From contig CASDOR010000014.1 of assembly GCA_949282135.1 (NCBI GenBank), forward strand, positions 34,475 through 98,474: a DNA stretch of 64,000 nt, given 5' to 3'. Positions 1-8,756 of this stretch are shown in pieces (the stretch's first letter is position 1; every line of letters begins with the position of its first letter). The DNA is from an uncultured Christensenella sp. (GTDB lineage: Bacteria > Bacillota > Clostridia > Christensenellales > UBA1242). A program made the position numbers and the translations under genes. The notes under the pieces were generated by a model. The model was not told where the DNA came from, ran no database searches, and worked only from the letters and a program-made list of their open reading frames with translations.

Positions 1-51
1 AAAATGTAATTGTGATTAGTTTGTTTTATTTTAAAATTGCAAATAAATATA

Positions 52-80
52 TTGTAGTTTAAACATAAAAGTGTTATAAT
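52..80 (+). promoter_or_regulatory. Sigma-A-type promoter for uvrB–uvrA
   Basis: TTGTAG (52–57) and a perfect TATAAT (75–80) are separated by 17 nt. The predicted start is near 87, giving a leader of about 24 nt that carries the Shine-Dalgarno AAAGAGGAG just before the uvrB ATG at 111. Confidence 0.75.
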
Positions 81-110
81 TCTTTGGAAATTTTATAAAG
101 AGGAGTAAAA

Positions 111-2075
111 ATGGGCTTTGACTTACATTCTAATTATTCACTTTGTGGTGACCAGCCAGAAGCGGTTGATAGTATAGTGAAAGGCATAAATGAGGGACTT
201 AGAGAACAGGTTTTACAGGGTGTAACTGGTAGTGGAAAAACTTTTACAATGGCAAATATTATTAAGCGAGTAAATAAACCTACTTTAGTTCTTGCCCATA
301 ATAAAACCCTCGCTGGACAACTTTGTAATGAGTTCCGTGAATTTTTTCCAAACAACAGAGTAGAGTATTTTGTTTCTTATTATGATTATTATCAACCTGA
401 AGCTTACATTGTCAAAAGTGATACTTATATTGAAAAAGACGCATCAATTAATGACGAAATAGACAAACTTAGGCACTCTGCAACAAGTTCGCTTCTTGAA
501 ACCGACAATGTGATTGTTGTAGCTTCAGTTTCATGTATTTATGCCCTTGGGGCACCACAAGCATATTATGACATGTCAATTTCGCTAAGAGTAGGTGAAG
601 ATTATGATAGAAATGAGATAATTCGTAAACTTATTGAAATACAGTATGAAAGAAATGACATTGATTTTAAACGTTCTACTTTTAGAGTTAAGGGAGACAC
701 AATTGATATTATTCCTTCAAGTTATAATGATAGGGCAGTTAGAATTGAATTTTTTGACACGACAATAGAAAGAATTTACGAATTTGACCTAGTTACAAAC
801 AAGCCTATTTGTGATTTAAAGCATATTGCAATTTTTCCTGCGACACACTATGCGGTAAAAAGTGAAAATTTGCTTAAAGCACTCGAAAGTATTAGAGAGG
901 ATAGAGATGTTGAAGTGCAAGAGTTTTTAGACAAGGGCAAATATGTTGAAGCTCAAAGACTTAAGGAACGTGTTAGTTATGATATGGAAATGATGAGAGA
1001 GGTCGGGTATTGTAGTGGTATAGAGAACTATTCAAGGTATTTTGACGGAAGAAAACCTGGTGAAGCACCATTTACTTTACTTGATTATTTCAAAAAGGAT
1101 TTCTTGCTTTTTGTTGATGAAAGTCATATTACTCTTCCGCAAGTTAGAGGCATGTATAATGGTGATAGGCAGAGAAAAAAGGCTCTTATAGACTATGGCT
1201 TTAGGCTTAAGTCAGCATTTGACAATAGGCCACTTAATTTTGAGGAATTTAATGAGAGAATTAATCAGGTGGTGTATGTTTCTGCTACTCCATCAAAATA
1301 TGAAATGGAGAGAGCGGAAAACGTGGCAATTCAGCTAATTCGTCCAACTGGACTTCTTGACCCTGTGGTTGAGGTCAGACCTTCTAAGTATCAAATAGAC
1401 GATTTGATTGAAGAAATTAATAAGGTTATAGAAAAGAAGGGCAGAGTTCTTATAACAACTCTTACAAAGAAAATGGCAGAGAGTTTAACATCTTATCTAA
1501 CCGATTACAAGATTAAAGTTAGATATATGCACTCTGATATTGACACACTCGAGAGACTTGAAATAATTAATGGACTTAGGAGAGGTAGCTTTGATGTGCT
1601 TGTAGGCATAAATCTTTTGCGTGAGGGTCTTGATATACCTGAAGTTATGCTTGTCGCAATTTTAGATGCAGATAAAGAGGGCTTTTTAAGGAGTGAAACT
1701 AGTCTTATTCAAACAATTGGTAGAGCTGCTAGAAATAGTGAATCAAAAGTTATTATGTATGCAGATACAATAACTGAGTCAATGAGAAATGCTATTGATA
1801 TTACGAACAAAAGACGTGAAATTCAGCAAAAGTATAACAAAGAGCATGGCATTACTCCAAAGACGATTATTAAAAGTTTACCTCAGGCTCTTGAAATTTC
1901 ATCAAAACTTGAAGGTAAGAAAGAAAGTAAAGAAAAATTAACAAGAAAAGATATAATGAATGAAATTGAAAGACTTAAAAATCTCATGGAAGCGTCAGTC
2001 CGTACTCTTGACTTTGAAAGTGCTATTAAACTTCGAGATAGGATTGGAGAACTTAGAATACAACTTAACAACTAG
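111..2075 (+). CDS. uvrB: Excinuclease ABC subunit UvrB
   Basis: UvrB is the damage-verifying helicase-like subunit of nucleotide excision repair. It is loaded on DNA by UvrA and then recruits UvrC for incision. The 654-residue length is normal. Visible features are Walker A GVTGSGKT (residues 37–44), the beta-hairpin that inserts into DNA ([12 protein letters not shown], about 88–99), a DESH helicase box, the conserved [13 protein letters not shown] and QTIGRAARN motifs, and a C-terminal UVR motif (about 620–654) that binds UvrC. The ATG follows AAAGAGGAG by 5 nt. uvrA starts 9 nt downstream, so the two are co-transcribed from the promoter at 52–80. No LexA-type operator was recognised. Confidence 0.98.
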   Translation: MGFDLHSNYSLCGDQPEAVDSIVKGINEGLREQVLQGVTGSGKTFTMANIIKRVNKPTLVLAHNKTLAGQLCNEFREFFPNNRVEYFVSYYDYYQPEAYIVKSDTYIEKDASINDEIDKLRHSATSSLLETDNVIVVASVSCIYALGAPQAYYDMSISLRVGEDYDRNEIIRKLIEIQYERNDIDFKRSTFRVKGDTIDIIPSSYNDRAVRIEFFDTTIERIYEFDLVTNKPICDLKHIAIFPATHYAVKSENLLKALESIREDRDVEVQEFLDKGKYVEAQRLKERVSYDMEMMREVGYCSGIENYSRYFDGRKPGEAPFTLLDYFKKDFLLFVDESHITLPQVRGMYNGDRQRKKALIDYGFRLKSAFDNRPLNFEEFNERINQVVYVSATPSKYEMERAENVAIQLIRPTGLLDPVVEVRPSKYQIDDLIEEINKVIEKKGRVLITTLTKKMAESLTSYLTDYKIKVRYMHSDIDTLERLEIINGLRRGSFDVLVGINLLREGLDIPEVMLVAILDADKEGFLRSETSLIQTIGRAARNSESKVIMYADTITESMRNAIDITNKRREIQQKYNKEHGITPKTIIKSLPQALEISSKLEGKKESKEKLTRKDIMNEIERLKNLMEASVRTLDFESAIKLRDRIGELRIQLNN

Positions 2076-2084
2076 GAGATAAAA

Positions 2085-4901
2085 ATGGAAGAAAATATTG
2101 TAATTAGAGGAGCAAAAGAAAACAATTTAAAAAACATTAATCTGCAACTACCAAGAAACAAAATGATTGTTTTTAGTGGTGTTAGTGGTAGTGGTAAATC
2201 AACTCTTGCTTTTGATACAATTTTTGCTGAGGGGCAAAGAAGGTTTGTAGAGTCCCTTTCGTCTTACGCACGTCAATTTCTAGGTCAAATGGGGAAGCCT
2301 AATGTTGAAAGCATTGATGGGTTATCTCCTGCAATTTCTATTGACCAAAAAACAACGTCACACAATCCTAGGTCAACCGTTGGTACAGTGACTGAAATTT
2401 ATGATTATTTGAGACTTCTCTTTGCTAGACTAGGCACTCCTTATTGTCCAAATTGCAAAAAGCCAATTTCAACCATGACAATAGACAATATTGTAGATAC
2501 AATCTTAGGTTTTGAAGAAAATAGCAAATTAATACTTATAGCTCCGCTTGTGAGACAAGAAAAGGGTAGCTTTCAAAAACTTTTTGAGGATTTAGCAAAA
2601 GATGGCTTTGTAAGGGTAGAGGTTGACGGAGAGATTCGAGAGTTAAATGAAGAAATAAAGCTTGATAAAACTTACAAGCATGATATAAGTGTTGTTGTCG
2701 ATAGGCTTAAGATTAGAGAAGAGAATAGGAGTAGACTTACTCAAAGCATTGAAACAGTACTCAAAATGTCAAAAGGTCTTGTCAAAGCAAATATTAATGG
2801 AGAGGATTATATTTATAATAATTCCTATGCTTGTAGTGAATGTGGATTTTCTTTTGAGGAAATTTCACCAAGACTTTTTAGTTTTAATAGCCCTTTTGGT
2901 GCTTGTAGTGAGTGTGCGGGGCTAGGATTTGTTTCTGATATTGATGAAAGCCTAGTCATTAGGCATCCAGAAAGGACCTTAAGACAAGGCGGAATGAGAA
3001 TTGCAAATTGGACAATGGAAGTGTCTAGTATTAGCGATATGTATTTAAAAGCATTGTCAAAAAAGTACGATTTTAGCTTAGACGTCCCTATTTGTGAATT
3101 GCCAAAAAGAGTAATGGATATTCTTTTGTATGGTAATCATGGGGAAGAACTTGACCTTGAATATAGTAATTCAAAATTTTCCGGTAGTTATAAGGGAAGC
3201 TGGGAAGGTATAATACCAAATTTACAACGTCGTTTTAAAGAGTCAAAAAGCGAATACGCAAAACAAGAAATTGCAAAGTTAATGCGTGAAAAAGAGTGCA
3301 GGCATTGCCATGGCAAGAGACTAAACACTCAGGCACTTTCTGTGCTCATAGACAAAAAAAATATTTGGGAACTCACTTGTATGAGTGCTTATGATTTGAA
3401 AACTTTTTGCGAAAATTTAAAATTCAAAGACAGTGATAAAGTAATTGCAGAACCAATTTTAAAAGAAATAATAAATAGACTTAATTTTCTTTGTGACGTT
3501 GGACTTGAATATTTAACATTAAATAGGTTATCTCGAACTTTAAGCGGTGGAGAAGCGCAGAGAATAAGGCTTGCGACTCAAATAGGAAGTGGGCTTGTAG
3601 GAGTCTTGTATATTCTTGACGAGCCAAGTATCGGACTTCACCAGTATGATAATGAGAAACTTTTAAATTCATTAAAGAAATTAAGAGATCTGGGAAACAC
3701 ACTTATTATTGTAGAACACGACGAAGATACCATAAGAGCGGCGGATTATATAGTTGATATTGGTCCATATGCCGGAGTAAAGGGCGGTGAGGTCGTAGCA
3801 GAAGGTAGAGTAGAAGATATTATAAAAAGTGAGAAGTCTGTTACAGGTAAGTTTTTATCTGGTGAAATGAAGATAGAAGTGCCAGAGACTCGACTAAAAC
3901 CAAAAGATTTTATTAGTTTAAGTGGTGTTAAACAAAACAATTTAAAAAATATAAAGGTTGATATTCCACTTAATGTTTTGACTGTAGTAACTGGACTTTC
4001 TGGAAGTGGAAAATCTAGTCTAGTTAATGAAGTTTTATATCCAGCAGTATCAAATCGGGTTATGAAAACACTTCTTCCAGAAGGAAAGTACAAGAAAATT
4101 CAAGGCGAGGAGAATATTGATAAAGTTATAAATATTGACCAATCACCTATTGGTAGAACTCCTAGAAGTAATCCTGCAACATATATTGGACTTTTTACTC
4201 ACATTAGAGACCTATTTGCAAGTACCAAAGATGCAAAAGAAAGAGGATATACAAGCGGTAGGTTTAGCTTTAACATTAAAGGTGGAAGATGCGAAACTTG
4301 TGAGGGAGATGGTGAGAAAAAGATTGAGATGTATTTTTTGCCAGACATCTACGTGCCTTGTCCAGACTGTAAAGGTAAAAGATATAATAAGGAGACTTTG
4401 CAGGTTAAATATAAAGGTAAAAGCATAAGTGATGTACTAAATATGACGGTTAGTGAGGCTCTAGAATTTTTTGATAGTATTCCTTCAATAAAAAACAAAG
4501 TACAATGCTTATATGATGTAGGACTTTCGTATATTAAACTTGGTCAAAGTGCAACAACGCTTAGTGGAGGTGAGGCGCAAAGAGTAAAACTTGCTAGTGA
4601 ATTATGCAAGAGAGATACGGGAAGAACCTTGTATATTTTAGATGAGCCTACAACAGGACTTCACTCTTATGATATAAATAACCTTGTAAAAATTTTGAAA
4701 AAACTTGTTAGCAAAAATAATACTGTAGTTGTAATTGAGCACAACCTTGATGTTATTAAGGTCGCCGACTATATTATAGATTTAGGGCCAAATGGTGGTG
4801 ATAGGGGCGGAGAAGTTGTTGCAAAGGGAACACCTGAACAGATTGCTAAGGTTAAAGAAAGTAAAACAGGAATGTTTTTAAAAAAGATGCTGAATTTATA
4901 G
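2085..4901 (+). CDS. uvrA: Excinuclease ABC subunit UvrA
   Basis: UvrA is the damage-recognition ATPase of excision repair, a dimeric ABC-type protein that hands lesions to UvrB. At 938 residues it is full length. It has two ABC cassettes: Walker A GVSGSGKST (32–40) with a signature LSGGEAQR, and a second Walker A GLSGSGKSS (about 636–644) with its own LSGGEAQR. Zinc-binding CxxC pairs are visible (CSEC…CSEC in the first half; CETC…CPDC in the second). GGAGAT precedes the ATG, which lies 9 nt after uvrB. A strong hairpin starts at the stop codon and should end the operon. Confidence 0.98.
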   Translation: MEENIVIRGAKENNLKNINLQLPRNKMIVFSGVSGSGKSTLAFDTIFAEGQRRFVESLSSYARQFLGQMGKPNVESIDGLSPAISIDQKTTSHNPRSTVGTVTEIYDYLRLLFARLGTPYCPNCKKPISTMTIDNIVDTILGFEENSKLILIAPLVRQEKGSFQKLFEDLAKDGFVRVEVDGEIRELNEEIKLDKTYKHDISVVVDRLKIREENRSRLTQSIETVLKMSKGLVKANINGEDYIYNNSYACSECGFSFEEISPRLFSFNSPFGACSECAGLGFVSDIDESLVIRHPERTLRQGGMRIANWTMEVSSISDMYLKALSKKYDFSLDVPICELPKRVMDILLYGNHGEELDLEYSNSKFSGSYKGSWEGIIPNLQRRFKESKSEYAKQEIAKLMREKECRHCHGKRLNTQALSVLIDKKNIWELTCMSAYDLKTFCENLKFKDSDKVIAEPILKEIINRLNFLCDVGLEYLTLNRLSRTLSGGEAQRIRLATQIGSGLVGVLYILDEPSIGLHQYDNEKLLNSLKKLRDLGNTLIIVEHDEDTIRAADYIVDIGPYAGVKGGEVVAEGRVEDIIKSEKSVTGKFLSGEMKIEVPETRLKPKDFISLSGVKQNNLKNIKVDIPLNVLTVVTGLSGSGKSSLVNEVLYPAVSNRVMKTLLPEGKYKKIQGEENIDKVINIDQSPIGRTPRSNPATYIGLFTHIRDLFASTKDAKERGYTSGRFSFNIKGGRCETCEGDGEKKIEMYFLPDIYVPCPDCKGKRYNKETLQVKYKGKSISDVLNMTVSEALEFFDSIPSIKNKVQCLYDVGLSYIKLGQSATTLSGGEAQRVKLASELCKRDTGRTLYILDEPTTGLHSYDINNLVKILKKLVSKNNTVVVIEHNLDVIKVADYIIDLGPNGGDRGGEVVAKGTPEQIAKVKESKTGMFLKKMLNL

Positions 4902-4960
4902 ATTTTAAAGAAAATAGCTAAAACAAAATTTACTTATTGTTTTCTTTAAAATCTTTAAAA
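4901..4960 (+). terminator. Terminator after uvrBA
   Basis: A perfect 14-bp stem, GATTTTAAAGAAAA (4901–4914) with TTTTCTTTAAAATC (4940–4953), begins on the last base of the uvrA stop codon. The loop is 25 nt. The tract after it is only moderately T-rich (TTTAAAA). Confidence 0.6.
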
Positions 4961-5085
4961 TAGGCATTATATGTTTAAAAGTTTATTGTAATGTTATTTA
5001 AATATTAATTGTGGGTTTTATGTTTTAAAGGTTAAAAAGAAGCATAATAAACCTTATAAGAATTGTATGTTTATTAACTAAATAA

Positions 5086-5114
5086 TTGCTATTTTACTAG
5101 AAATTTGTTATAAT
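5086..5114 (+). promoter_or_regulatory. Sigma-A-type promoter predicting a leaderless mRNA
   Basis: TTGCTA (5086–5091), 17-nt spacer, TATAAT (5109–5114). The ATG of the J-domain gene is at 5123, only 8 nt after the -10 box, where transcription is expected to begin. There is no Shine-Dalgarno between them. Confidence 0.7.
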
Positions 5115-5122
5115 TAAAAAAG

Positions 5123-5584
5123 ATGAAAAATTATTATGACATTTTAAGAGTTCGTCCCAATGCATCACAAGAACAAATAAAGGACGCGTATATTGAGCTT
5201 ATATCTAAATATCACCCTGATATATATTCGGGTGATAAGAAATATGCTGAGGATTACACAGCAATGCTAACTGAAGCTTATAGTGTTTTAAAAGATCCAG
5301 TTAAGAGACAAGATTACGATGTATCGCAAGGGATTGTTGTTAATTATACTAGTACAAGTTATTCAAACGATAATTTAAAAAGCTATAAAAATAATAACGA
5401 AAAGTTTTATAGGAAATCTAATTTAGAACAAGAAGAATCTAGAAAACATTTCAAAAGTGCTAAGATTAATAAATCTAGGCAAAATATTTTTAAAAGAATA
5501 TTTAAGTCAAAACTTTTTTATGCACTACTTTTTGTATTTGGAATAGAGATGCTTATTATTATTTTTATATATTTAAGAAGCTAG
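5123..5584 (+). CDS. Tail-anchored J-domain (DnaJ-like) co-chaperone
   Basis: The first 65 residues form a J domain: YYDILRV start, helix II, the essential HPD tripeptide (HPDIY, about residues 31–35) and the YSVLKDPVKRQDYD ending. J domains stimulate Hsp70/DnaK ATPase activity. A lysine- and asparagine-rich linker follows, then one hydrophobic segment (about 131–150) at the very C-terminus. The protein is therefore predicted to face the cytoplasm as a membrane-anchored co-chaperone. It lacks the Gly/Phe region, zinc fingers and substrate-binding domain of full DnaJ. The ATG sits at the predicted transcription start (see the promoter at 5086). It is a single-gene unit ended by the hairpin at 5578. 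The DnaK client is unknown. Confidence 0.85.
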   Translation: MKNYYDILRVRPNASQEQIKDAYIELISKYHPDIYSGDKKYAEDYTAMLTEAYSVLKDPVKRQDYDVSQGIVVNYTSTSYSNDNLKSYKNNNEKFYRKSNLEQEESRKHFKSAKINKSRQNIFKRIFKSKLFYALLFVFGIEMLIIIFIYLRS

Positions 5585-5612
5585 TTACACTCAAAAAAAG
5601 ACTAGCTTTTTT
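5578..5612 (+). terminator. Rho-independent terminator
   Basis: AAGCTAGT (5578–5585) pairs with ACTAGCTT (5601–5608) and runs into a T tract. The 5' arm includes the stop codon of the J-domain gene. Confidence 0.8.
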
Positions 5613-5661
5613 ATTTTTTTTAGGATTTGTTCCTTTTAAATAAAGCTAACATATGTGTTTG

Positions 5662-6054
5662 TTAGAATAAATTATTAATATTAAAGCCCATAAAGTAATA
5701 GGTAAATTCACTAAAAACTTCGACGATTGCAAGATTTTCAATTGTGAGAGATTCATCATTATTTTTTATTGAAGCACCAAGTTTAATTATACTTTCGTCC
5801 ATAATTCGGATTTTCTCATAATTTGTCAAATAGCATAGTTTTCGTTTCGCATCTTTCCAAAAACCACTTAGATCATTATATTTTTCTTCTACTTCAAAAG
5901 TTGATAGGTTGTCAGAGTTCTTTGTAATTGAAGTTGATAATTCCTCTGTGTAATGGGCAAGATTAGAATTTATGTTAGATAGAACAATTTCTTCAATAGC
6001 ACATACTGCTACTATTAATAAAACTATTAAGACTATAATGAGATTTCTTTTCAT
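5662..6054 (-). CDS. DUF4363 family protein, membrane-anchored
   Basis: A 130-residue protein with one N-terminal hydrophobic segment (about 4–24) followed by a helical extracytoplasmic domain. The helices of about 30–100, with the phrase FWKDAKRKLCYLTNYEKI, fit the DUF4363 family, whose members often sit beside DUF421 genes as here. It overlaps the upstream DUF421 gene by 4 nt (ATGA), so the two are translationally coupled. The biochemical role of the family is unknown. In Bacillota the pair is often linked to spore or envelope physiology, but nothing in this sequence proves that. Confidence 0.7.
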   Translation of the reverse strand: MKRNLIIVLIVLLIVAVCAIEEIVLSNINSNLAHYTEELSTSITKNSDNLSTFEVEEKYNDLSGFWKDAKRKLCYLTNYEKIRIMDESIIKLGASIKNNDESLTIENLAIVEVFSEFTYYFMGFNINNLF

Positions 6055-6758
6055 ATGTTCACCTTTTCTTGTAATATTTTAGCCTTTTTATTTTTTTCTT
6101 GATAGTAAACTTCACCTTTTTCATTAATTGTTAAAATTAGAACATCACTAAGGTTTTTTGTGTTTTGTTCTGTTAAAATTTTATCAATAAATTCATTATT
6201 AATATTTAGGTTTGCTAAGTTATCTTTAACTAGCTTGCCATCATTTACAAGGATTATGTTAAGACTTGCGTCTTCAGTTTTTATTTTCATATCTTGTGTA
6301 GTTACTGGTGAAACTTCTGATTTAAGTAAAACGCTGATATTTCCGTTGGTTTCTACAATTGCATATGCGACGTCTTGTATATTAAAGCATTGTGAAGCTC
6401 TTAACCCCTCAGTTAGATCATTAAGAGTCATATTAAGTTTCTTAAGAGCTTTGTAGTTAATTCCTTCCTTATCTATAACAATAATAGGTTTGCCATTTAA
6501 AATCTTTCTAAATATTATACTTTTTCTATTTAAAAGCGATAACAGGTGATGTAAAACTACAAGTGTTAGTAAAGGAATTATGCCAAATACAATAGGAATT
6601 GACACATCAGACATTGGTATGCACGCTAGGTCTGCAATAATAAAAGTAACAACGAGCTCAAATGGTTGCATGTCTCCAATTTGTCTTTTCCCCATAAGCC
6701 TGACCGCAACTAAAACAATTAAATATATTATAATAGAACGTAAAACTAAGGTCATCAT
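6051..6758 (-). CDS. DUF421 (YetF-like) membrane protein
   Basis: A 235-residue YetF/DUF421 protein. Three N-terminal membrane segments include the family-typical RLMGKRQIGDMQPFELV (about 20–36). A soluble C-terminal portion follows with GKPIIVIDKEGI and LNDLTEGLRASQCFNIQDV, both characteristic of the family. YetF-type proteins occur in several copies in Bacillus and Clostridia; their molecular function is not settled. No good Shine-Dalgarno precedes the MM start; a TATAAT lies about 35 nt upstream on this strand. It forms a two-gene operon with the DUF4363 gene. Confidence 0.85.
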   Translation of the reverse strand: MMTLVLRSIIIYLIVLVAVRLMGKRQIGDMQPFELVVTFIIADLACIPMSDVSIPIVFGIIPLLTLVVLHHLLSLLNRKSIIFRKILNGKPIIVIDKEGINYKALKKLNMTLNDLTEGLRASQCFNIQDVAYAIVETNGNISVLLKSEVSPVTTQDMKIKTEDASLNIILVNDGKLVKDNLANLNINNEFIDKILTEQNTKNLSDVLILTINEKGEVYYQEKNKKAKILQEKVNI

Positions 6759-6796
6759 ATTACTAGTTTTTGTTTAAACTATTACATTATACATGT

Positions 6797-8326
6797 TTAT
6801 TTTTCTTTTTTCTGTAGAGTAGTATTTTTTTTGTGAAATATTTTTTTAAAGTCAAAAAATGAAAAATTGTAAAGGTTAAATATTAAACCAAATACTAAAT
6901 AAACTATTGTGCCAATTATACATGATAGTGCTAAGCTAAAGAATAATGGTAAAAAGTTTGAAAATATGTTAAAAGTCCACCTTGACATAAGTGCGGAGGG
7001 AATAGCACAAATAAGAGCAAAAATTAGGTATTTAAAGTTAAAGAAATTGTCTTTTAATTTTTTATTAAGCATAAGTAGATTTAAAAAGCTTGCTCCGCCT
7101 AAACACATTATCATACCATAAACAAGAGAGAGTACTCCAAGATAGTTTGTTAAGAATAAAATGGAGAATAAAAGTAAAATGGCTCCAATTAGGTAATTTA
7201 TAAAGCCTTTAACTTCTAAATTTAAAGCATTTAGGCATGAAGTTGTTATTCCACTTACGCAGATAGGTATTATAAGAAAACAACTGCTTGATAAATAATA
7301 CCCACTTTGTGCATTATTATAAAAGAATTGCCCTATAGGTGTTCCAAGTGAAAAATAAAGGGGAATAAAAATAAAAGCTACAAAGATTGCAAATTTAATA
7401 GAAAAGTGGATGCGTTTCTTTATTTCATCGAATTTTTGTGTATAGACTGCGGAAGACAAGTCAGGAATTATAGTCATAGACAGGGCACTAATAAGTGTAG
7501 ATGGGACATAGAGAAGAGGGAATGTCATGCCAAGTGCAATACCAAGCAGACTTAGTGCCTGCTCATTTGTATAGCCGAGACTTACCAATTTTATAGGTAT
7601 AATTACAGAAATTATAGGCATAAGAAGGCTTGAGACAACGCGAACTATGGTAATTGGCAAAGCAGTCTTTATGACAGGTTTAAAAAATGGCTTTGGATTA
7701 GAAAACTTTCCTCCAAGTTTTAGATAAATAATTAGGACTATTATGCTGGAAACTATACAAGAGATTACATATGCAATGCTTGCGAGGAATACTTTTTCAA
7801 GAGTAAAGGACAAAACACCAAGGAAGAGAATAGTAAGAAAAGTTCGTATAATTTGTTCGGTAAATTCTGTTGCGGATACTAGAAAATATTTTTTGTGCCC
7901 CCATAAATTGCCTCTTATAACAGAATAAACGCTAGAGAATACAAGTGTTGGAAGTAAAATAGATAGTATTAGTAAACACCTTTCGTCTGTAAAAAGTAAA
8001 GAAAATACATTTTTAAATAAGAAAACAATAAGACAAATTAAAATTGAGGTAAAAATTCCAATCAGGAGGGCAGATGTTACTGTTCCAAACTCATTTTTTT
8101 TGCTATTATTTGTGTTAAAAATTGAAGTTTGCTTGCTTACAACTAAAGGTAATCCACTAGAAATAAATGTTTCTAGTACCATGAAAACAGAAAAAGAAAT
8201 TTGGTAAACACCAAGCCCTTCAGGTCCAATTAGACGAGATAGGAAAATTCTAAAAATAAAACCAAGTAGCCTTGTAAGAATGGAAAATGAAGCAAGAACT
8301 GCTAATGCTTTAAATAATTTTTTCAA
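6797..8326 (-). CDS. spoVB: SpoVB/MurJ-type polysaccharide flippase (MOP superfamily)
   Basis: A 509-residue integral membrane protein with about 14 hydrophobic segments and the N-terminal signature LTRLLGFIFRIFLSRLIGPE typical of SpoVB and related lipid-II or oligosaccharide flippases of the MATE-like superfamily. SpoVB-type proteins work in spore cortex synthesis; vegetative paralogues move cell-wall precursors. The start is a TTG at 8326–8324: it lies 8–10 nt after AGGAG and begins MKKLFKALA. An upstream in-frame ATG at 8386 has no ribosome site. A promoter for this strand lies at 8349–8377. Whether the substrate is cortex-specific cannot be told from sequence. Confidence 0.8.
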   Translation of the reverse strand: MKKLFKALAVLASFSILTRLLGFIFRIFLSRLIGPEGLGVYQISFSVFMVLETFISSGLPLVVSKQTSIFNTNNSKKNEFGTVTSALLIGIFTSILICLIVFLFKNVFSLLFTDERCLLILSILLPTLVFSSVYSVIRGNLWGHKKYFLVSATEFTEQIIRTFLTILFLGVLSFTLEKVFLASIAYVISCIVSSIIVLIIYLKLGGKFSNPKPFFKPVIKTALPITIVRVVSSLLMPIISVIIPIKLVSLGYTNEQALSLLGIALGMTFPLLYVPSTLISALSMTIIPDLSSAVYTQKFDEIKKRIHFSIKFAIFVAFIFIPLYFSLGTPIGQFFYNNAQSGYYLSSSCFLIIPICVSGITTSCLNALNLEVKGFINYLIGAILLLFSILFLTNYLGVLSLVYGMIMCLGGASFLNLLMLNKKLKDNFFNFKYLIFALICAIPSALMSRWTFNIFSNFLPLFFSLALSCIIGTIVYLVFGLIFNLYNFSFFDFKKIFHKKNTTLQKKEK

Positions 8327-8348
8327 GTGTTTTTCTCCTAACAAAATT

Positions 8349-8377
8349 AATATATATTTATTGACGTGTATGTACAA
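8349..8377 (-). promoter_or_regulatory. Sigma-A-type promoter for the SpoVB-like gene
   Basis: Read on the minus strand: TTGTAC (8377–8372), 17-nt spacer, TATATT (8354–8349), followed by AGGAG and the TTG start at 8326. The spacing supports vegetative expression. Confidence 0.6.
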
Positions 8378-8400
8378 CAATTCCAAAAAAGGAGAATTTT

Positions 8401-8703
8401 ATGAAAAAAATCCAAAAATTAGATAAATTTTTCTCATATGAGATGGTTGTTATAAAAGAAAAAATTACACTGGAGGATTTTGCAAAAAAATATAATCTAC
8501 GCAAAGAACAAATTATTTATGAAAGTGAGTTATTAGAAAAAGGTGATATAGTAATACTTACTGAAATCAATAAAACATTACATATTGTGCTTCCGCTTGA
8601 AACACTTAGCTCTATTGCAAAAAAATATGGGGTGGATGAAGAATATATAAAAGAATCTAATAAAATAGATAAAATTTTTATAGGGCAACAATTGTATATA
8701 TAG
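8401..8703 (+). CDS. LysM-domain protein, no signal peptide
   Basis: A 100-residue protein. Residues about 58–100 form a clear LysM repeat: HIVLPLETLSSIAKKYGVDE, then ending IFIGQQLYI. A second, weaker LysM-like unit occupies about 15–55 (MVVIKEKITLEDFAKKYNL…GDIVIL). LysM folds bind GlcNAc-containing glycans such as peptidoglycan. There is no signal peptide, so it is either cytoplasmic until cell lysis or a spore-coat-type LysM protein; small unsignalled LysM proteins are common in spore coats. It has a strong site AAAAAAGGAG before the ATG and is transcribed divergently from the SpoVB-like gene. Confidence 0.7.
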   Translation: MKKIQKLDKFFSYEMVVIKEKITLEDFAKKYNLRKEQIIYESELLEKGDIVILTEINKTLHIVLPLETLSSIAKKYGVDEEYIKESNKIDKIFIGQQLYI

Positions 8704-8732
8704 TTGCAATTTTGTTAAAAAAAAGATATACT
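8704..8732 (+). promoter_or_regulatory. Sigma-A-type promoter for the acetyltransferase gene
   Basis: TTGCAA (8704–8709), 17-nt spacer, TATACT (8727–8732). It begins immediately after the stop codon of the LysM gene. The predicted leader is short, about 18 nt. Confidence 0.55.
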
Positions 8733-8756
8733 TACCTTGGAGTGTGTCATAATAGC

